DNA of 9,307 nt, taken from assembly GCA_902476665.1 (NCBI GenBank), contig CABSEO010000049.1, positions 1 to 9,307 on the forward strand. The letters are read 5' to 3'. The stretch is from an uncultured Emergencia sp. Lineage in GTDB: Bacteria; Bacillota; Clostridia; Peptostreptococcales; Anaerovoracaceae. Below are positions 6,594 to 9,307 of the stretch, in pieces. Each line of letters begins with the position of its first letter. Position 1 is the stretch's first letter. The position numbers and the translations under genes are program-made. The notes under the pieces were generated by a model that saw only the letters and a list, made by a program, of their open reading frames with translations, did not search any database and was not told the DNA's origin.

Positions 6594-7709
6594 TTATTCC
6601 CCGATCTCTGCAAGTTCTTTATATTTTGCATCAATTTCTGCCAGCTTCTGGATAATATTAATTTTCTGAGGACAGTGAGATTCACAGTTTCCGCAGCCGA
6701 TACAGTTGTACTCTTCTGACAGAGAACCCCAGATCCAGTGGAAGCCTTTGCTGGCAGCTTCGTTGTACATTTTGAAGATTTCCGGAATTTTGATTTCCTG
6801 TGGACATTCGTAGCAGTAATTGCAGGCGGTACAAGGAACCAGAATGTCTGCCTGAAGTACTTTCACTGCTTCATCAATAGCCTTTTTTTCGTTTTCGTTC
6901 ATAGCCGGACCATTAAAAATTTCAATATTTTCTTTCAGCTGTTCAGGCTCTGACATCCCAGAGAGTGTGCAGAGAATTCCATCAAGTTCATTGACAAAGC
7001 GGAGGGCGTATGACGGATAACCTGCACCGGTGCCAGTATTATCTAAAATCCGGCAGGCTGCTTCACTGAGAGGGTTTGCCAGCATACCGCCGCGAAGAGG
7101 TTCCATTACGATAACCGGTTTATTAAATTCCCGAGCGACCTGATAGAGTGACTTGGCATCATAAAGCTCCCAGTCCATATAATTGAGCTGCAGCTGGATG
7201 AACTCTAAAGCATCTCCATACTTTGTCAGAAACAAATGCAGAAAATCAGGGCTGCAGTGAAATGAAGCACCCAGATGGCTGATACGGCCTGCTTCTTTCT
7301 GCTTCAGAAGGTATTCTACAGCATCAAGTTTCTCTACCGTTTCCAGATCTTCGTCTCCTAAGCTGTGGAGCAGATAAAAGTCGAAGTAGTCTGTACGGCA
7401 TTTGGTCAGCTGATCGTTGAAAATCACATCCAGATCTTCAGAGGTTTTGCAGAGCCAGCAGGGCATTTTATCAGCCAGATAATAGCTGTCTCTCGGATGT
7501 TTGGAGAGAGCTTCTCCGACGAAATTCTCCGATTCTCCATCATGATATTTGTAGGCAGTGTCTATATAAGTGATACCGTTTGCCAGCGCATAGTCGATCA
7601 TTTCCTGGCCTTTTGCATAGTCAATGCTGCCGTCGGCTTTCATAGGCAGACGCATCATGCCAAAGCCAAGACGCGAAACTTTCTTGCCTTTAAAATCTGT
7701 ATAGTTCAT
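6594..7709 (-). CDS. Aldo/keto reductase with C-terminal 2x[4Fe-4S] ferredoxin domain
   Basis: A 371-residue cytoplasmic oxidoreductase: an NAD(P)-dependent aldo/keto reductase barrel (about 1-265) joined to a ferredoxin-like tail. The barrel start VSRLGFGMMRLP (11-22) is typical. The catalytic tetrad is visible as Asp50 and Tyr55 in YIDTAYKYHDG, Lys81 in LADKMP and His115 in YLLHS. The tail carries CxxCxxCxxCP (Cys293, 296, 299, 302) and CxxCxxCxxxCP (Cys336, 339, 342, 346), suited to two [4Fe-4S] clusters. This architecture matches the predicted oxidoreductase group COG1453; the substrate is unknown. Two in-frame ATGs exist. The one at 7709 has AGGAGG (7722-7717) seven bases upstream, whereas the one at 7733 would lie almost at the transcript start, so I chose 7709. 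It is transcribed away from an iron-sulfur polyferredoxin gene. Confidence 0.95.
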   Translation of the reverse strand: MNYTDFKGKKVSRLGFGMMRLPMKADGSIDYAKGQEMIDYALANGITYIDTAYKYHDGESENFVGEALSKHPRDSYYLADKMPCWLCKTSEDLDVIFNDQLTKCRTDYFDFYLLHSLGDEDLETVEKLDAVEYLLKQKEAGRISHLGASFHCSPDFLHLFLTKYGDALEFIQLQLNYMDWELYDAKSLYQVAREFNKPVIVMEPLRGGMLANPLSEAACRILDNTGTGAGYPSYALRFVNELDGILCTLSGMSEPEQLKENIEIFNGPAMNENEKKAIDEAVKVLQADILVPCTACNYCYECPQEIKIPEIFKMYNEAASKGFHWIWGSLSEEYNCIGCGNCESHCPQKINIIQKLAEIDAKYKELAEIGE

Positions 7710-7741
7710 ATCATTTCCTCCTTTAGCATACACATAATCAT

Positions 7742-7770
7742 ATTATACATGATTCCCTTTACTTATTCAA
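7742..7770 (-). promoter_or_regulatory. Promoter of the aldo/keto reductase gene
   Basis: Read on the minus strand: TTGAAT (7770-7765), a 17-base spacer, then a perfect TATAAT (7747-7742). The predicted start, near 7735, leaves a leader of about 25 bases holding the AGGAGG site. This supports the start codon at 7709. Confidence 0.85.
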
Positions 7771-7874
7771 TTCTCTTTGACGGGACAGAACGTTTTTTAA
7801 AGCATCAGAATTTCTTTTAATTAAAGAGAGTGAAACGTCCAAAAATAAACCGAAAATATATAATTTTAACGAGT

Positions 7875-7886
7875 TAAAGCGCTTTA
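7875..7886. promoter_or_regulatory. cre-like palindrome (candidate CcpA or LacI/GalR-family operator)
   Basis: TAAAGCGCTTTA is a perfect 12-bp palindrome with the central AAGCGCTT typical of operators bound by the LacI/GalR family. Against an idealised catabolite-responsive element (TGAAAGCGCTTTCA), the flanked site TTAAAGCGCTTTAG differs only at the second and the last two positions. It lies about 105 bases upstream of each promoter's -35 box, so it could serve either or both divergent genes. Confidence 0.5.
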
Positions 7887-7890
7887 GCAC

Positions 7891-7919
7891 CCAACAGTGC
7901 GAAAGTGTTGGAATTTCGC
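7891..7919 (+). repeat. Two interleaved inverted repeats (switch or pseudoknot geometry)
   Basis: CCAACA (7891-7896) is complementary to TGTTGG (7906-7911), and GCGAAA (7899-7904) to TTTCGC (7914-7919). The arms interleave, so they form either two mutually exclusive hairpins or an H-type pseudoknot with very short linkers (2, 1 and 2 bases). AGTGTTG (7904-7910) can also pair with CAACACT at 7968-7974. The site begins 5 bases after the cre-like palindrome. Whether it acts as RNA or as a protein-binding site is unknown, because no promoter upstream of it on the plus strand was recognised. Confidence 0.5.
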
Positions 7920-7929
7920 GATTTTAAAT

Positions 7930-7964
7930 AATCAATGAAATGTATCATAAAAAAAACATTGATT
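7930..7964 (+). repeat. AT-rich 8-bp inverted repeat followed by T run
   Basis: AATCAATG (7930-7937) pairs with CATTGATT (7957-7964) around a 19-base A-rich loop, and further T follow (to 7967). It looks like a weak terminator or attenuator on the plus strand upstream of the polyferredoxin promoter, but the stem has low GC and the loop is long. Confidence 0.35.
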
Positions 7965-7989
7965 TTTCAACACTGACAGCCATTTCTTG

Positions 7990-8018
7990 TTGACTTTGAA
8001 AAAGGGGAAGAGTAATAT
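7990..8018 (+). promoter_or_regulatory. Promoter of the polyferredoxin gene
   Basis: TTGACT (7990-7995, 5/6) and TAATAT (8013-8018, 4/6) are separated by 17 bases. The predicted start, near 8025, gives a leader of about 56 bases. The -10 box overlaps the ATG of mini-ORF 8017-8043, so this promoter would not produce an RNA that can translate that mini-ORF. Confidence 0.6.
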
Positions 8019-8060
8019 GAACTTAAAGTTGTATACAGAATAATTTTAAAAAAAGGATAT

Positions 8061-8084
8061 ATGGCAAAGGAGGAATTCGTATGA
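8061..8084 (+). other. Mini-ORF overlapping the polyferredoxin start codon
   Basis: ATG at 8061 opens a seven-codon frame (MAKEEFV) whose TGA at 8082-8084 overlaps the polyferredoxin ATG at 8081 in an ATGA arrangement. AAAAGGA (8051-8057) lies only 3 bases before its ATG, so initiation would be weak. The ferredoxin's AGGAGG site falls inside this frame and by itself explains the Lys-Glu-Glu codons. It could be a coupling leader peptide or chance. Confidence 0.25.
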
Positions 8085-9307
8085 TCACCAAAATTCTTTC
8101 GCTTCTGCCGGGCGGAGACTGTTTCGGTCATGGTGGCTGTGGAAAGGCTACATGCCAGGAATGTGCTGAAGCTATCGCTGCAGGAGAAAGTACGGCACTT
8201 TGTCCTGCATGTGATCAGGCTGCTGTAGATGCGATTGCAGAAGCTTTGGGAAGACAGGCAGAAGAAGCAAAGAACCAGATGGCCTTTGTGTTCTGTAGTG
8301 GAGATGCTGCAGGCAAGGAGAGATTTGCCGGCTGTAAATCTTGTGAAGAGGCTCTTGAAATGGGTTTTGCAAAGGGACAGTGCAGGGACGGCTGCGTGGG
8401 CTGCGGTTCTTGTACAGCTTTTTGTAATTTCGGTGCAATGAAAGTGGTAGACGGAGACGTCATCATTGATACGGAGAAGTGTAACGGATGCGGTGCCTGT
8501 GCAAATACAGACGCTTGTGTACAGGGTATTATCCGTATGGTGCCAAAGGATGCGACAAACTTTATTCCATGTTCCAATACTATGGAAGATGATGAAGAAG
8601 TAAGAAAAACCTGTGGTTTTGGCTGCATAGCGTGCAATGACTGTGTAAGAGCATGTCCGGAAGGTGCTGTGGAAATTATCAACAACCATGCTGTAATCGA
8701 TTATGATAAATGTGTGGGTTGTGTAGCCTGCACTGTAAAATGTAAGAAAAAGATTATTGTGGATACACTGCATGATCTGACAAAACTGAAAGAGAAGGTT
8801 GCGTTTGTAAAATGCAGCGGATTCAATGAGTTCGCATATAAAGAGGCAGGCTTTACCAGCTGTGCAGAGGCTGCGGCAAAGGCTGATCCGAAAGCGATGG
8901 GAATTTGTACCACAGGCTGTACCGGTCAGGGAGACTGTGTAAAAGTCTGTCGATACGGCGCTATCGAGGTGGTAAACGGAAGTGCCAAAGTAAATCCTGA
9001 CAAGTGTGTCGGATGTAAAGACTGTACATATGCATGTCCGAAGCACTTAATCCAGATGGTTCCGTACAAAGGAGCAAAGATGGTTCCTTGCAGTTCCACT
9101 GATGATTATGAAGATAAAGCTGCCGTATGCGGCAGTGCATGCATTGCATGTGAAGACTGCTATGCAAACTGTCCAAACGGAGCAATTTATATGGAAGATG
9201 CACATGCAGTGATAGATCCTGACCTTTGTGAAAACTGTCAGGTTTGCCAGTATATGTGTCAGAGAGGCATTATTAAGGAAAGAGAAGTTCCTGAATACAA
9301 TTATCTG
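8081..9307 (+). CDS. RnfB-like polyferredoxin with duplicated core (3' end outside window)
   Basis: The frame is open to the window edge: 409 residues, 48 of them cysteine. Start: ATG 8081 with AGGAGG at 8068-8073. Residues 1-57 resemble the Fe-S domain of RnfB (LPGGDC, then CAEAIAAGE and ALC) but with altered cysteine spacing. Two tandem cores follow, about 68-228 and 241-400. Each has a leading CSG, a four-cysteine cluster (101-115; 276-290), a second cluster (134-146; 309-319), a PCS motif (164; 337), then GCIACxxC...CP (182-192; 354-364) and a last cluster (211-221; 383-393). This order matches the RnfB ferredoxin region, so each core may hold four [4Fe-4S] clusters. No membrane helix precedes it, unlike classical RnfB, suggesting a soluble electron carrier or a subunit of a larger flavin enzyme. 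A downstream catalytic domain cannot be excluded. Partners are unknown. Confidence 0.9.
   Translation, partial: MITKILSLLPGGDCFGHGGCGKATCQECAEAIAAGESTALCPACDQAAVDAIAEALGRQAEEAKNQMAFVFCSGDAAGKERFAGCKSCEEALEMGFAKGQCRDGCVGCGSCTAFCNFGAMKVVDGDVIIDTEKCNGCGACANTDACVQGIIRMVPKDATNFIPCSNTMEDDEEVRKTCGFGCIACNDCVRACPEGAVEIINNHAVIDYDKCVGCVACTVKCKKKIIVDTLHDLTKLKEKVAFVKCSGFNEFAYKEAGFTSCAEAAAKADPKAMGICTTGCTGQGDCVKVCRYGAIEVVNGSAKVNPDKCVGCKDCTYACPKHLIQMVPYKGAKMVPCSSTDDYEDKAAVCGSACIACEDCYANCPNGAIYMEDAHAVIDPDLCENCQVCQYMCQRGIIKEREVPEYNYL
8282..9280 (+). repeat. Tandem intragenic duplication in the polyferredoxin
   Basis: Copy 1 is about 8282-8764 and copy 2 about 8801-9280. Twenty of the 22 cysteines in copy 1 have a counterpart in copy 2 at a steady offset of 172-175 residues; Cys85 and Cys108 are the exceptions. 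The cores are clearly diverged at protein level, so this is an old duplication rather than a recent DNA repeat. Confidence 0.85.

Larger units (their letters stand above)
7710..8080. other. 371-base divergent regulatory intergenic region
   Basis: No convincing protein gene lies between the two divergent start codons. The region is strongly AT-rich apart from a GC-richer island at about 7870-7920. It holds, left to right: the minus-strand promoter, an imperfect TTTAATTAAA-centred palindrome near 7816-7825, a cre-like palindrome, interleaved inverted repeats, an AT-rich hairpin, the plus-strand promoter, and two mini-ORFs before the polyferredoxin start. This is more structure than two simple promoters need. 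Confidence 0.7.

Noticed and set aside
8876..8950. Apparent loss of a cluster cysteine in the second core (Gln283 in place of Cys108 of the first core)
   Set aside because: Cys276, Cys280, Cys286 and Cys290 still give four ligands in the CxxxGCxGxGxC...C pattern I recall from RnfB proteins, so the cluster is probably intact.
7967..9046. Long open frame (359 codons) on the minus strand opposite the polyferredoxin
   Set aside because: It is antisense to a clear cysteine-repeat protein with promoter and ribosome site. Its composition (many Thr, Cys, Ser, His) is what the reverse of Cys/Gly/Ala-rich codons gives, and no motif is recognisable.
8081..9307. Annotation simply as the RnfB subunit of an Rnf complex
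   Set aside because: There is no N-terminal membrane helix, the core is duplicated, the first Fe-S domain has altered cysteine spacing, and no other rnf gene is in the window. RnfB-like is as far as the sequence goes.

Overview
The window looks like a chromosomal segment of a low-to-mid GC Gram-positive anaerobe, most likely of class Clostridia and plausibly Lachnospiraceae. The basis is strong AGGAGG-type ribosome sites, vegetative promoters of the TTGACA/TATAAT type, a LytR-CpsA-Psr cell-wall protein, a ferredoxin-fused aldo/keto reductase and a very cysteine-rich RnfB-like polyferredoxin. The genus cannot be fixed from the sequence alone. No tRNA, rRNA, insertion sequence, phage gene or CRISPR array was seen.

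Layout. (1) Positions 1-1738 (+): the 3' end of ligA (NAD-dependent DNA ligase), overlapping by 8 bases an orphan AIR-synthase-like protein. (2) Positions 1739-4961 (+): a leader with a promoter and a bulged hairpin, then a compact four-gene pantothenate operon. Its genes are a Rossmann/DUF2520 protein (probable PanG-type ketopantoate reductase), panB, panC and panD, closed by a strong intrinsic terminator. (3) Positions 5003-6498 (+): a single LytR-CpsA-Psr gene with its own promoter and a TTG start, ending in a bidirectional terminator shared with the convergent next gene. (4) Positions 6594-7770 (-): an aldo/keto reductase with two C-terminal [4Fe-4S] motifs and a clear promoter. (5) Positions 7710-8080: a 371-base divergent intergenic region holding the two outward promoters, a cre-like palindrome, an interleaved pair of inverted repeats, an AT-rich hairpin and two mini-ORFs. 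(6) Positions 8081-9307 (+): the start of a polyferredoxin with 48 cysteines in 409 residues, built from an odd N-terminal cysteine domain and two tandem RnfB-like cores. It runs off the window.

How the genes work together. PanB, the DUF2520 protein, PanC and PanD would together make pantothenate: ketoisovalerate to ketopantoate (PanB), to pantoate (DUF2520/PanG), beta-alanine from aspartate (PanD), and condensation (PanC). The right-hand third is a divergently transcribed pair of iron-sulfur redox genes that may share control through the palindrome between them. The best candidates for something undescribed are the duplicated RnfB-like polyferredoxin with its unusual leader, and the RNA hairpin ahead of the pantothenate operon.
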